Source of the DNA: Mesorhizobium loti
GTDB taxonomy: Bacteria; Pseudomonadota; Alphaproteobacteria; Rhizobiales; Rhizobiaceae
Reading direction: 5' to 3'
DNA length: 35,555 nt
Assembly (NCBI RefSeq): GCF_001510895.1
Contig: NZ_LPWA01000140.1
Coordinates: 1 to 35,555 of the forward strand
The translations under genes and the position numbers were made by a program. The notes beneath the pieces were generated by a model. It saw nothing but the letters and a program-made list of their open reading frames with translations. It was not told the DNA's origin and did not search any database. Positions 1 to 7,211 of this stretch are shown one piece after another. Every line of letters starts with the position of its first letter. Positions within the stretch are counted from its first letter, which is position 1.

Positions 1-118
1 GTGGGAGAAGGTGGATCGGCGCGACAGCGCGAGACGGATGAGGGGTGTTCCAGCGGAGTGAGGCGTTGGCGTTCCCTGGAACACCCCCCATCCGTCGCCT
101 TCGACACCTTCTCCCACA
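1..118. repeat. Intergenic long inverted repeat
   Basis: The outer arms GTGGGAGAAGGTG (1-13) and CACCTTCTCCCAC (105-117) are exact reverse complements. An inner pair at 33-51 and 78-96 pairs over 19 bases with one mismatch. The whole stretch can fold into one long hairpin. It resembles the other GC-rich intergenic hairpins in this window and looks like a dispersed rhizobial repeat. It lies just past the stop of the ABM gene, so it could also end that transcript, but there is no T-tract. Confidence 0.7.
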
Positions 119-139
119 AGGGGAGAGGTGCTCACCCAT

Positions 140-475
140 TCACCGCGCGGCTATCCTGCGGCGCTTCAGCCTTTCATTGAGCCCATAGTCGCGAACGACC
201 TGGGCGATGCGCAGACGATAGCCGGCAAAGATGCCGCCGCGGCCGGCCCGCTGCGCTTGGCGATGCTCCTCAGTGTTGCGCCAGGCTTTTACCGCTTCCT
301 CATCGCGCCAGAAGGACAGTGAGAGGACACGTTTCGGGTCGGTGAGGCTCTGGAAGCGCTCGACCGAGATAAAACCGTCGATACCCTCGAGCAACGGCTT
401 GAGCTCGGCGGCGATGCCGAGATAGGCATCACGTTTTCCTTCTGCCGGCTCCACCTCGAAGATGACAGCGATCAT
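140..475 (-). CDS. ABM-domain (antibiotic biosynthesis monooxygenase-like) protein
   Basis: This 111-residue protein has the size and pattern of the ABM family of dimeric alpha-beta barrels: an N-terminal strand (MIAVIFEVEP), a helix, the segment GFISVERFQS, the strand VLSLSFWRDEEAVKAWRN, and the E-E-H-R-Q-A-Q helix. Family members include quinol monooxygenases and heme-degrading enzymes, and many have no known substrate. No cofactor-binding signature is obvious, so the reaction is unknown. The start ATG overlaps the stop of the upstream NIPSNAP gene in an ATGA (472-475), which points to translational coupling. An AGGGA stands just upstream. The basic tail (ERLKRRRIAAR) is unremarkable. The family call is firm; the function is open. 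Confidence 0.8.
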   Translation of the reverse strand: MIAVIFEVEPAEGKRDAYLGIAAELKPLLEGIDGFISVERFQSLTDPKRVLSLSFWRDEEAVKAWRNTEEHRQAQRAGRGGIFAGYRLRIAQVVRDYGLNERLKRRRIAAR

Positions 476-840
476 GCCTCTATCCCTTCCCTAATCGTTA
501 CGTCGGTTTGAAAAAGCTGTCTTGGGCCATGCGGGCCAGAGACCAGTTTCAGGAAGACGCGATCTTCCTTCAGGATGAATTTCTCGCGCCGCGCGAATTC
601 GTAGTTTGCCTTGCCGGCAGGGTCGGCGGCAAGCCGCGCGCGATAGGCTTCGTAGGCCGCGAGGCTTTCGATGTTGTAGGCGGCGTAGGCGATAGTCGCC
701 GACCCCTCATGCGGCGCGTAATAGCCGATCAGGTCGGCGCCGCAGCGCGGAATGGCCTGGCCCCAGGTTCGTGCATATTGCTCGAAGGCAGCCTTGCCGA
801 ACGGGTCGATCTCGTAACGGATGAAGCAGGTGATGGTCAT
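472..840 (-). CDS. NIPSNAP family protein
   Basis: A 122-residue protein starting MTITCFIRYEIDPFGKAAFE. The initial strand, the E-Q-Y-A-R-T-W-G helix, the R-C-G-A-D-L-I-G-Y-Y turn and the A-Y-E-A-Y-R-A-R-L helix are typical of NIPSNAP proteins, which share the dimeric alpha-beta barrel fold with ABM proteins. Bacterial members have mostly unassigned roles. The start at 840 is chosen because GAGGAGA lies at a good distance upstream; the open frame continues to 1170, but that extension runs into the divergent regulator and has no ribosome site. It is first of a two-gene coupled unit with the ABM gene. The divergent ArsR-type gene is the obvious candidate regulator. Confidence 0.85.
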   Translation of the reverse strand: MTITCFIRYEIDPFGKAAFEQYARTWGQAIPRCGADLIGYYAPHEGSATIAYAAYNIESLAAYEAYRARLAADPAGKANYEFARREKFILKEDRVFLKLVSGPHGPRQLFQTDVTIREGIEA

Positions 841-878
841 TTCGGTCTCCTCGTCGGTTGGTTTTGTGGCGACGACGG

Positions 879-894
879 TTCGACCGCGGTCGAA
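879..894. promoter_or_regulatory. Perfect 16-base palindrome, candidate ArsR-type operator
   Basis: TTCGACCGCGGTCGAA is a perfect palindrome in the 169-base divergent region between the NIPSNAP gene (start 840) and the ArsR-type gene (start 1010). Small winged-helix repressors of this family commonly bind such dyads and control both their own gene and the divergent one. No binding evidence is available; the assignment rests on position and symmetry. Confidence 0.4.
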
Positions 895-972
895 ACATCG
901 CTTCCCTCGGTGTGGTAGCCATTCTCGTGTCAGGAGCGTGTGCCGCGCTCCTTGAGCCGAACCGAGAATAGT

Positions 973-991
973 GCTTCCATCACAGGAATGC
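973..991. promoter_or_regulatory. Imperfect dyad upstream of the ArsR-type gene
   Basis: GCTTCCATCACAGGAATGC has arms GCTTCC and GGAATGC that are reverse complements apart from one extra base. It ends 18 bases before the regulator's start codon. It could be a second operator half or chance. Confidence 0.2.
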
Positions 992-1009
992 TTCGATAAG
1001 GATCGAACT

Positions 1010-1684
1010 ATGCGTGAAGGACCAGACATCGCCCGCATCGCCAGCCTGGTCGGCGACCCGGCGCGCGCCAACATGCTCAACACGCTGATGGGCGGCACGG
1101 CGCTGACCGCGTCGGAACTTGCGCTGGAAGCCGGCGTATCGCTGCCCACCGCTTCCTCGCATCTCTCCAAGCTAATGGATGGCGGGCTGCTGAGCCTGGC
1201 AAGCCAGGGCCGGCACCGCTATTACGGCCTCGCCAGCCCGCAGGTGGCGGGCATGATCGAGGCGATCATCGGCGTCGCGGAGGCCGTCGGCCCGAAGCGG
1301 GTGCGGCCGGGCCCGCGCGACGCGGCGATGCGCGTGGCCCGCGTATGCTACGATCATCTCGCCGGCGAGCAGGCGGTGGCGATGCTCGACCGCTTCGTCG
1401 ACAGGAAGCTGCTGCTGCGCCAGGACAACGAGATCAGGCTCGCACCCTCCGGCGCCTCGCATTTTTCCGCGCTCGGCATCGAGATCGACAGCAAGGCAAG
1501 ACGGCCCGTATGCCGCGCCTGCCTCGACTGGAGCGTGCGGCGCTCGCATCTGGCCGGCGCGCTGGGCGCCGCCATCCTCGACAAGGTCATCGCCGAAAAA
1601 TGGGCGCGACGCGAGAAGGACAGTCGCGCCGTGGTGTTTTCGCCGAAGGGCAGGCAGGAATTTGGGAGGGTGTTTCTGGCCTGA
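1010..1684 (+). CDS. ArsR-family winged-helix transcriptional regulator
   Basis: A 224-residue regulator. Residues about 5-75 form an ArsR-type winged helix: ARIASLVGDPARANMLNTLM, then LTASELALEAGVSLPTASSHLSKL as the recognition helix-turn-helix, then GLLSLASQGRHRYYGLASP as the wing. The remaining 140 or so residues are longer than the classical metal-sensing ArsR proteins and include a C-R-A-C pair (VCRACLDWS). I do not see the ELCVCDL metal site of arsenic sensors, so the signal is unknown. The ATG at 1010 begins the conserved part and has AAGGAT upstream; a GTG at 971 in frame is less likely. It is divergent from the NIPSNAP-ABM pair and probably controls it. Confidence 0.85.
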   Translation: MREGPDIARIASLVGDPARANMLNTLMGGTALTASELALEAGVSLPTASSHLSKLMDGGLLSLASQGRHRYYGLASPQVAGMIEAIIGVAEAVGPKRVRPGPRDAAMRVARVCYDHLAGEQAVAMLDRFVDRKLLLRQDNEIRLAPSGASHFSALGIEIDSKARRPVCRACLDWSVRRSHLAGALGAAILDKVIAEKWARREKDSRAVVFSPKGRQEFGRVFLA

Positions 1685-1721
1685 GGTTGCCGAGGATAAT
1701 TTCGCAACGTCGGCGGGACAG

Positions 1722-1755
1722 CACCCCTCTCTGTCCTGCCGGACAGAGAGGGGTG
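1722..1755. terminator. Perfect 15-base hairpin between convergent genes
   Basis: CACCCCTCTCTGTCC (1722-1736) pairs perfectly with 1741-1755 around a TGCC loop. It lies between the ends of the ArsR-type gene (1684) and ligD (1804), where a two-way terminator would be useful. There is no T-run. The flanking GAAGGATCGC also follows the repeat at 9101, so this is probably a short member of the dispersed repeat family. Confidence 0.45.
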
Positions 1756-1803
1756 TGAAGGATCGCGGCGCAGGCGGTTTCTTTCAATGCGACGAAGCCA
1801 GGA

Positions 1804-4326
1804 TCACCCCCGCTTCAACGCCTTGCCCAGCTCGAAGAAATCCGCCCACGGGTCCGCCTTCTTCAATTGCTTCAGCGTCGTCTCGTCGCCGAGCGGGAAA
1901 GCGTTGGGCGCAAGACCCTTTTCAAGCTCCGGCCAGGTCACCGGCATCGACACCGTCGCGCCCTTCTTGGCGCGCGACGAGTAGGGCGCCACCGTGGTCG
2001 AGCCGCGACCGTTGCGCAGATAGTCGACGAAGATTTTTCCTGTCCGCGCCTTCTTCGACAGCGTCGCCGTGTAGCGGTCGGGCGACGCCTGTTCCAGGGC
2101 GCGGGCGAAGTCATGAGCAAAAGCCTTGACCTCGTCCCAGTCCGCCGAAGGTTTAAGCGGCACCAGCACGTGATAGCCTTTGCCTCCCGAGGTCTTGACC
2201 AGGTTCGGCAGCGACAGCTCGTCGAGCTGCTTATGGATGTCGAGCGCCGCCTCGCGCACTCGCCTGACGTCGACGCCTTCGTCGGGATCGAGATCGAAGA
2301 TGATCTGGTCCGGCTTTTCCAGTTCGTCGATGGTGGAGCCCCAGATATGGACTTCGACCACGCCGTACTGGACGAGTGCCGCAAGCCCGTCGAAGTCCTT
2401 GATAAACAGGATCTCCTCGCCGTCGGTCGGATCCTTCATCCTGGCGATCTTGTCGCTCATGCCCGGCGAGGCGTGTTTCTGGAAGAAACGCTGGCCGTGG
2501 ATGCCGTCGGGCGCCCGCACCAGGCTGAGCGGCCGGTTGACGACGAATTGCTCCATGCGCGGCCAGACCAGAGCGTAGTGGTCGAGCAGGTGCTGCTTGG
2601 AGACTTTTTCGTCGGGCCACAAAAGCTTGTCGGGGTGCGAGAGCTTTATCGAGGTCATTTCGGTTCCGGCCGACGCCTTGGTCGCTGCCTTGCCGCTGCT
2701 CGACTTTGCTTCGCTTCCGGCCTTGCCGGCGGCTTGCTTCGGCTGTTCCTGCACAACTTCCTCCGCCGGCTTGTCCTCACGCAACCCCTGGAACGAGGCG
2801 TGACGGATTATACGGTCGGATGTCCAGCTGCGGAACTCCACTTCGCCGACCAGTTCGGGTTTGACCCAGGTGAGGCCCTTGCCCTTCGGCACGGCCGTCG
2901 AGAAGGGCGACTCCTTCGCCTTGAGGCCGTCGAGCTTCTTCTTCAGATCCGTCATCACCTTGCCGGAAAAGCCGGTGCCGACGCGGCCGGCATAGTTGAG
3001 CTTGCCGCCCTCGAAATAGCCGACCAGCAGCGAGCGCAGGCCGCGCCCGGTCTTGTCCGAGGGCAGGTAGCCGCCGATGACGAATTCCTGGCGCAGCGTG
3101 CATTTCGACTTGATCCAGGTGAGGCCACGCCCGCTGCGGTAAGGGGCGTCGGCGCGTTTCGAGACCACGCCTTCGAGGCCCATGCGGCAGACATGCTGCA
3201 ATATGACCTTGCCGGGCTCGGAAAAATGGTCGCTGAAGCGCAGCGCCGAATTCTCCGGCTGCTCGCCGAGCAGTGCGGCCAGGGCCTGCTTGCGCTCGAC
3301 CAGCGGCTCGCCGCGCAGATCCTCGCCGTCGAGCCGCATCAGGTCGAAGACATAATAGATGAAGCGGTCAGCGCGACGTGCAGAGAGATTGGCCTGCAGC
3401 AGCGGAAAGGACGACACGCCGCTGTCGGCCAGCACGACGACCTCGCCGTCGATGATGGCGTCGCGGCATTTCAAGCCGGCAAGCGCCGCGGTGACCGGAC
3501 CGTCGAATTTTTCCGTCCAGTCGAGGCCGGCGCGCGTCAGCAGCCTGACGTCGCTGCCGGCGATCTGCGCCTGCATGCGGTAGCCGTCGAATTTCACCTC
3601 ATGCAGCCATTCGTCGCCGGAGGGGGCATTCTTCTCCAGCGTGGCGAGCTGCGGCTCGATGAATTCGAGACGCTTGGCGCGCCCGGCCTTTGCCTTCGGG
3701 GTGGCCGGCTTGTTGGAGTGCCAGACCTTCGGCTTTTCGCCCCTGGCTGCCTTGCCTTCGCCGACCTCCTCGACGGTGAGGCCGGACTTCACCGATTGCG
3801 GCTGGTCCTTGAGGATGTCCTCGCCGGGCCGGGCGGCGGCATCGTCGGATTTGATCAGCAGCCAGTTGTCGCGCTTTTCGCCGGGCCGGGGTTTCAGCCT
3901 GACCAGATGCCATCGACCATGCAGCTTGTAGCCTTCGAGCTCGAAGTTGATATGGCCTTTCTTCATGCCTTCGGCCGGGTCGCCTTCCGGAATCCATTTG
4001 CCGTCGTCCCAGACGATGACCGAGCCGCCGCCATACTCGCCCTTGGGGATGGTGCCCTCGAAGGACGCGTAGTCGATCGGGTGATCCTCGACATGCACGG
4101 CCAAACGCTTTTCATGCGGATCGAGGCTCGGGCCGCGCGTCACCGCCCAGCTCCACAGCACGCCTTCGTGTTCCAGCCGAAAATCGTAGTGGAGGCGGGT
4201 GGCGGCGTGTTTCTGGATGACGTAGATGCCGCCCGCCTCGCCTTTCTTATGCCGAGGCACCTTGCCGGCCGGCTCGGCGGTTCTGCGGAAGTCGCGCTTG
4301 GCGTGATACTGCTCGAGCCCGGCCAT
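1804..4326 (-). CDS. ligD: Multifunctional ATP-dependent DNA ligase LigD
   Basis: This 840-residue end-joining enzyme has all three LigD modules in the Pseudomonas order. The 3'-phosphoesterase domain (about 30-190) carries H40, H46, D48 (RLHYDFR), H82 and Y86. The ATP-dependent ligase domain (about 220-520) has the adenylation motif EVKFDGYR with K245, then DGEVVV, GLEGVVSKR and WIKSK. The archaeo-eukaryotic primase-type polymerase domain (about 555-840) has the metal-binding DLDPD (D678, D680), HIWGS and KTSGGKGYHV. A low-complexity Lys/Ala/Ser linker separates ligase and polymerase. AGGAG sits before the ATG. It lies 12 bases after ku and is probably co-transcribed with it. Function: gap filling, end processing and sealing of double-strand breaks held by Ku. 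Confidence 0.97.
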   Translation of the reverse strand: MAGLEQYHAKRDFRRTAEPAGKVPRHKKGEAGGIYVIQKHAATRLHYDFRLEHEGVLWSWAVTRGPSLDPHEKRLAVHVEDHPIDYASFEGTIPKGEYGGGSVIVWDDGKWIPEGDPAEGMKKGHINFELEGYKLHGRWHLVRLKPRPGEKRDNWLLIKSDDAAARPGEDILKDQPQSVKSGLTVEEVGEGKAARGEKPKVWHSNKPATPKAKAGRAKRLEFIEPQLATLEKNAPSGDEWLHEVKFDGYRMQAQIAGSDVRLLTRAGLDWTEKFDGPVTAALAGLKCRDAIIDGEVVVLADSGVSSFPLLQANLSARRADRFIYYVFDLMRLDGEDLRGEPLVERKQALAALLGEQPENSALRFSDHFSEPGKVILQHVCRMGLEGVVSKRADAPYRSGRGLTWIKSKCTLRQEFVIGGYLPSDKTGRGLRSLLVGYFEGGKLNYAGRVGTGFSGKVMTDLKKKLDGLKAKESPFSTAVPKGKGLTWVKPELVGEVEFRSWTSDRIIRHASFQGLREDKPAEEVVQEQPKQAAGKAGSEAKSSSGKAATKASAGTEMTSIKLSHPDKLLWPDEKVSKQHLLDHYALVWPRMEQFVVNRPLSLVRAPDGIHGQRFFQKHASPGMSDKIARMKDPTDGEEILFIKDFDGLAALVQYGVVEVHIWGSTIDELEKPDQIIFDLDPDEGVDVRRVREAALDIHKQLDELSLPNLVKTSGGKGYHVLVPLKPSADWDEVKAFAHDFARALEQASPDRYTATLSKKARTGKIFVDYLRNGRGSTTVAPYSSRAKKGATVSMPVTWPELEKGLAPNAFPLGDETTLKQLKKADPWADFFELGKALKRG

Positions 4327-4338
4327 GGCATCCTGCTC

Positions 4339-5220
4339 CTATGCGGATTTGCGGCTTCTATGCCGATTGTGACCGGCAGCGGAGGCTTTGGCCTTCGTTC
4401 GCCGCGATGCTTTCGATGAAGACTTGCCGGCTTTGCCGCCACCTTCCGCGTTCAGGCTCTTCTTCAGCGCGTCGAACAGGTTGACGACGTTGGACGGCTT
4501 CGGCGGCGCCTTGGCCTTGGGCGCCTTCTTGCCGGCCTTCTTGGCGCGGATCAGTTCGAGCAGCGCGTCCTCGTAGCGGTCGTCGAATTTCGAAGCGTCG
4601 AACTTCGTCTTCTTGCTGCCGATGATGTGCTCTGCGAGATCGATCATCTCGTCATCGGTTTTGGTTGCCTTGATCTCGTCGAAGACCGTGCTTGGCTGGC
4701 GCACGGTGTCGTCATAGCGCAACGTCGTCAGCACCATGCCCTTGCCGAGCGGCTCGATCACCACCGGGCGCTCTCGGTTGTAGAGCACGATGCGCGCGAG
4801 GCTAGCCATCTTCTTCGCCGCCATGGCGTCGCGGATGACGGCGAAGGCCTCTTGTGACACTTCGTCCGCCGGCGAGACATAATAGGGCGTGTCGAGATAG
4901 ATCTGCTCGATCGAGGATTTCTCGACGAAGCCGTCGAGGCTGATCGTGTGCGAGGACTCGATCTCAACCGCCTCGATCTCGTCTTCCTCGATATGGACGA
5001 AGTCGCCGTCGCTCACCTCGTAGCCCTTGATCTCGTCGCCCTCATCCAATGGCTTGCCGGTCTCGGCGTCGACATAGATGCGTTTGACGGTGTTGCCGGT
5101 CTTGCGGTTGAGGATGCGGAACGAAACTTTCTCGGTATGGGTGACGACGTTGGTCAGCTCGATGGCGCAAGTGACCAGCGACAGTTTCAGATAACCCTTC
5201 CAGGCGGGGCGCGGTGCCAT
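4339..5220 (-). CDS. ku: Ku homodimer DNA end-binding protein
   Basis: A 293-residue bacterial Ku, starting MAPRPAWKGYLKLSLVTCAI, with the family core of about 250 residues forming the ring that threads broken DNA ends and recruits LigD. Conserved segments include VSFRILNRKTG, KGYEVSDGDFVHIEEDEI and VLYNRERPVVIEP. The last 65 residues are rich in Lys, Ala and Ser, as in other Ku C-terminal tails. The start at 5220 is supported by AGGAG seven bases upstream. A longer open frame to 5391 is rejected because it would include the predicted EcfG promoter at 5339-5364. It is first gene of a ku-ligD unit. Rhizobia often have several ku genes; others may lie elsewhere. Confidence 0.95.
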   Translation of the reverse strand: MAPRPAWKGYLKLSLVTCAIELTNVVTHTEKVSFRILNRKTGNTVKRIYVDAETGKPLDEGDEIKGYEVSDGDFVHIEEDEIEAVEIESSHTISLDGFVEKSSIEQIYLDTPYYVSPADEVSQEAFAVIRDAMAAKKMASLARIVLYNRERPVVIEPLGKGMVLTTLRYDDTVRQPSTVFDEIKATKTDDEMIDLAEHIIGSKKTKFDASKFDDRYEDALLELIRAKKAGKKAPKAKAPPKPSNVVNLFDALKKSLNAEGGGKAGKSSSKASRRTKAKASAAGHNRHRSRKSA

Positions 5221-5338
5221 GGCGAACTCCTGCGCGATGCGATCGTGAAGCGCGTCGGCCGTTGAATGCCGACCGCTTCCGTTCTGATGCAATCGCGGAC
5301 GCAACGCTGCTGCACTTTCGTCGTATCGCTCCGACCGC

Positions 5339-5364
5339 AACGGATAGGGGCTCGCCTGGGTTCC
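5339..5364 (-). promoter_or_regulatory. Sigma EcfG (RpoE2-type) promoter for ku-ligD
   Basis: On the minus strand GGAAC (5364-5360) is followed after 17 bases by CGTT (5342-5339). This matches the alphaproteobacterial general-stress consensus GGAAC-N16/17-CGTT exactly. Transcription would start near 5330, about 110 bases before the ku ATG. Confidence 0.75.
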
Positions 5365-5404
5365 GGCGGAGCCGGCAGGCCGGTCCCACATGGTACCGGA
5401 CCTA

Positions 5405-5908
5405 TCACGCCGCCAGCAGGTTGATCCTGTTTTCCGCTATCTCGGTGAGCTTGCGGTCAGTCGCCTGCTCTTCCTTGAGGTTCTTGGCCAGCACATTGGC
5501 GCAGTCGCTGCGGCCAAGCTGCTTGGCCCAGGCGATCAGCGTGCCGTAGCGCGTCATCTCGTAATGCTCGACCGCCTGCGCCGACGCGATCAGCGCGGCA
5601 TCGAGAACCTCCCGGTCGTCGATATCGCCACTCACCTCATCGGCTTCCTCGAGGATGCCGTCTATGGCCGGACAGCTGATGCCCTTTGCCTTGACACCAT
5701 TGAGCTCGAATACCTGCTCGACGCGATCGATATGACCCTTGGTCTGCTCGAGGTGTTTTTCGAAGCTGGCCTTCAGCTGCGGATCGGTCGCCTCGCCGAT
5801 CATCTTCGGCAGCGTCCGCTCGATCTGCTTCTCGGCATAGTAGATGTCGCGCAGCATATGGATGAAGAGGTCGTCCAGCGTCTTGATGTCTTTCGAGAAG
5901 AAACCCAT
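5405..5908 (-). CDS. DUF892/YciE-type ferritin-like protein
   Basis: A 167-residue, almost wholly helical protein of the DUF892 (YciE/YciF) group, a branch of the ferritin-like four-helix-bundle superfamily. The start MGFFSKDIKTLDDLFIHMLRDIYYAEKQI is typical, with the D-I-Y-Y-A-E-K-Q motif in helix 1. Other recognisable parts are SFEKHLEQTKGHIDRVEQVF in helix 2 and AVEHYEMTRYGTLIAWA in helix 3, which hold the Glu/His residues expected for a di-metal site. Family members are induced by osmotic and general stress, but their biochemical activity is unclear. GGAAGG precedes the ATG. An EcfG promoter match lies 93 bases upstream of the start. It ends 184 bases before the ku start and has its own promoter. 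Confidence 0.9.
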   Translation of the reverse strand: MGFFSKDIKTLDDLFIHMLRDIYYAEKQIERTLPKMIGEATDPQLKASFEKHLEQTKGHIDRVEQVFELNGVKAKGISCPAIDGILEEADEVSGDIDDREVLDAALIASAQAVEHYEMTRYGTLIAWAKQLGRSDCANVLAKNLKEEQATDRKLTEIAENRINLLAA

Positions 5909-6000
5909 GACTCTTGCCTTCCACTGCTTGGCTGGGTGGGGAATTCAAACGGCGATGCCAGCCGCTATCGTCGGGCTGGCCCGCGCGGGCCTGAAGGGTC

Positions 6001-6025
6001 AACGTGTCCCTTCCGGGCGGGTTCC
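6001..6025 (-). promoter_or_regulatory. Sigma EcfG promoter for the DUF892 gene
   Basis: On the minus strand GGAAC (6025-6021), 16 bases, then CGTT (6004-6001): an exact match to the general-stress consensus. The expected 5' leader is about 85 bases. YciE-like genes are known members of general-stress regulons in this class of bacteria. Confidence 0.75.
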
Positions 6026-6113
6026 TGACCTTTTCCGGACGCGCAATGAAATTTCCGGGCGCCGGCCGATCGTGAAACAGAAGCGCGTCCAAGCGACATC
6101 CGGACGAAACATA

Positions 6114-6131
6114 TGTGATGCAAAAGTCACA
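6114..6131. promoter_or_regulatory. TGTGA-N8-TCACA dyad
   Basis: TGTGA (6114-6118) and TCACA (6127-6131) are exact inverted half-sites like those of the CRP/FNR family, but the spacer is eight bases rather than the usual six. Position is between divergent genes. Weak candidate operator. Confidence 0.2.
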
Positions 6132-6307
6132 CGGCTCGGAATCACGACAAAAGGCATCGAAAGACCGCGAATCAGCCGCATTCCGGCCACGAAGCAACGG
6201 GTTTCGGACCAGAAATTAACATCGCGTTCACCGACTATTCACGCCTCGACGCTATGCTCTCGGACAATTCGGAAGGGACATCCGAAATCGGGACAGGGAC
6301 AGGTAAA

Positions 6308-6454
6308 ATGAACTTCTGGAATCACATCGCCGGCTATGCCGCCGCCATTCGCGAATTCGTCGCGCCGACCTATCGGCCGGAGCGCTATTACATGCGCGGC
6401 CCGGGTCCGGCCTGCGCCCGCCGCGGCAGCTCGCTCGGCATCGGCACGCACTGA
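6308..6454 (+). CDS. Small hypothetical protein (48 aa)
   Basis: A short frame, MNFWNHIAGYAAAIREFVAPTYRPERYYMRGPGPACARRGSSLGIGTH, is given here only as its first and last parts: MNFWNHIAGYAAAIREFVAP and ARRGSSLGIGTH. It begins with an amphipathic aromatic helix and ends in an Arg/Gly tail. GACAGG lies a few bases before the ATG. I recognise no domain. The frame stays open upstream to 6254, but the ATG at 6308 has the better context. Its composition looks protein-like rather than like a shadow frame, and there is no competing gene. Could be a real small protein or a chance ORF. Confidence 0.4.
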   Translation: MNFWNHIAGYAAAIREFVAPTYRPERYYMRGPGPACARRGSSLGIGTH

Positions 6455-6650
6455 CCACCATGCCCGACAGCCGCCACAACAGCCGGATCTGCAAGCCGGC
6501 CGCCGACAACCGCGCCACGACCTATCGTGACGAGCGCCCCGCCGTCGCCGACGGCAGGCGTGCGACAACGCCGCGACTTTGACGCCGCCGCCGGCTGGCT
6601 TAGTGTCCCCCTAGTTTAGGATACAGGGAGGCACAAGCAGCCGGGCCGAC

Positions 6651-7103
6651 ATGACCGACCTGCCCGAACAGAACCGTCCTCTCTCCCCAGGCCAAGCTTA
6701 CGACGCCGACCTGCCGCTGATCGTCTTCGACGGCGTCTGCGTGTTCTGCTCCGGCTTTGTCCGGCTAATCGTCAGGCTCGACACCGACAAACGCTTTCAC
6801 TTCGCCACGGCGCAATCGCCACTCGGCGAGGCGCTGTTTCGCAAATACGACCTGGCAACCGATAATTACGACACCAATCTCGCCATCATCGACGGCGCGG
6901 CCTTCACGAAGCTCGACAGTTTCGTCGCCGTCATGGCCGAGCTTGGCTGGCCGTGGCGCGCGGCAAGGCTGCTGCTCGCCCTGCCTCGACCGCTGCGCGA
7001 CTGGCTCTACGACCGCGTCGCCAAGAACCGTTATGCGCTGTTCGGCAGGAACGACAGCTGCGAAATCCCGTCCGCCGAACTGCGGCAACGGCTGATCGGC
7101 TAA
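6651..7103 (+). CDS. DCC-family (DUF393) thiol-disulfide oxidoreductase-like protein
   Basis: A 150-residue protein with the defining DCC motif: LIVFDGVCVFCSGFVRLIVR at about residues 23-42, containing D-G-V-C-x-x-C. The following FHFATAQSPLGEAL and the C-terminal RYALFGRNDSCEIPSAELRQRL also fit DUF393. The family has a thioredoxin-like fold with a CxxC pair and is predicted to act in redox exchange, but substrates are not established. No signal peptide is visible, so it is probably cytoplasmic. It stands alone, with gaps of 68 bases or more on each side, apart from the unverified small ORF upstream. The ribosome site is weak: GGGAGG is about 20 bases from the ATG. Confidence 0.85.
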   Translation: MTDLPEQNRPLSPGQAYDADLPLIVFDGVCVFCSGFVRLIVRLDTDKRFHFATAQSPLGEALFRKYDLATDNYDTNLAIIDGAAFTKLDSFVAVMAELGWPWRAARLLLALPRPLRDWLYDRVAKNRYALFGRNDSCEIPSAELRQRLIG

Positions 7104-7211
7104 GCCGGTCATTGGTGGCGGCTAGCAAACCCAAAGCCACGCACCAGCAGACGGGTCCCGCCTTCGTCCTTGCGCAATCGGCCGCGGCGGAAGAAAGATT
7201 TTCGCGGCACC

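Larger units (their letters stand above)
5909..6307. other. 399-base intergenic region with stress promoter
   Basis: The part nearest the DUF892 gene holds its EcfG promoter (6001-6025). The rest, 6026-6307, is less GC-rich than the genes and contains the dyad at 6114-6131 but no convincing gene on either strand. It presumably also contains the promoter of the small ORF at 6308. Confidence 0.5.

Noticed and set aside
1722..1755. Hairpin as a classical Rho-independent terminator
   Set aside because: The stem is strong but no T-run follows on either strand. It is kept only as a possible two-way terminator or short repeat.
1867..4419. An 850-codon open frame antisense to ligD
   Set aside because: High-GC codon bias leaves long shadow frames. 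Its protein has no recognisable domain, while the opposite strand encodes all LigD motifs.
5221..5391. N-terminal extension of Ku
   Set aside because: No ribosome site, no family similarity, and the predicted EcfG promoter lies within it.
6460..6582. A 40-codon frame after the small ORF at 6308
   Set aside because: No ribosome site, low complexity in Arg/Ala, and no recognisable feature. Too short to call on sequence alone.
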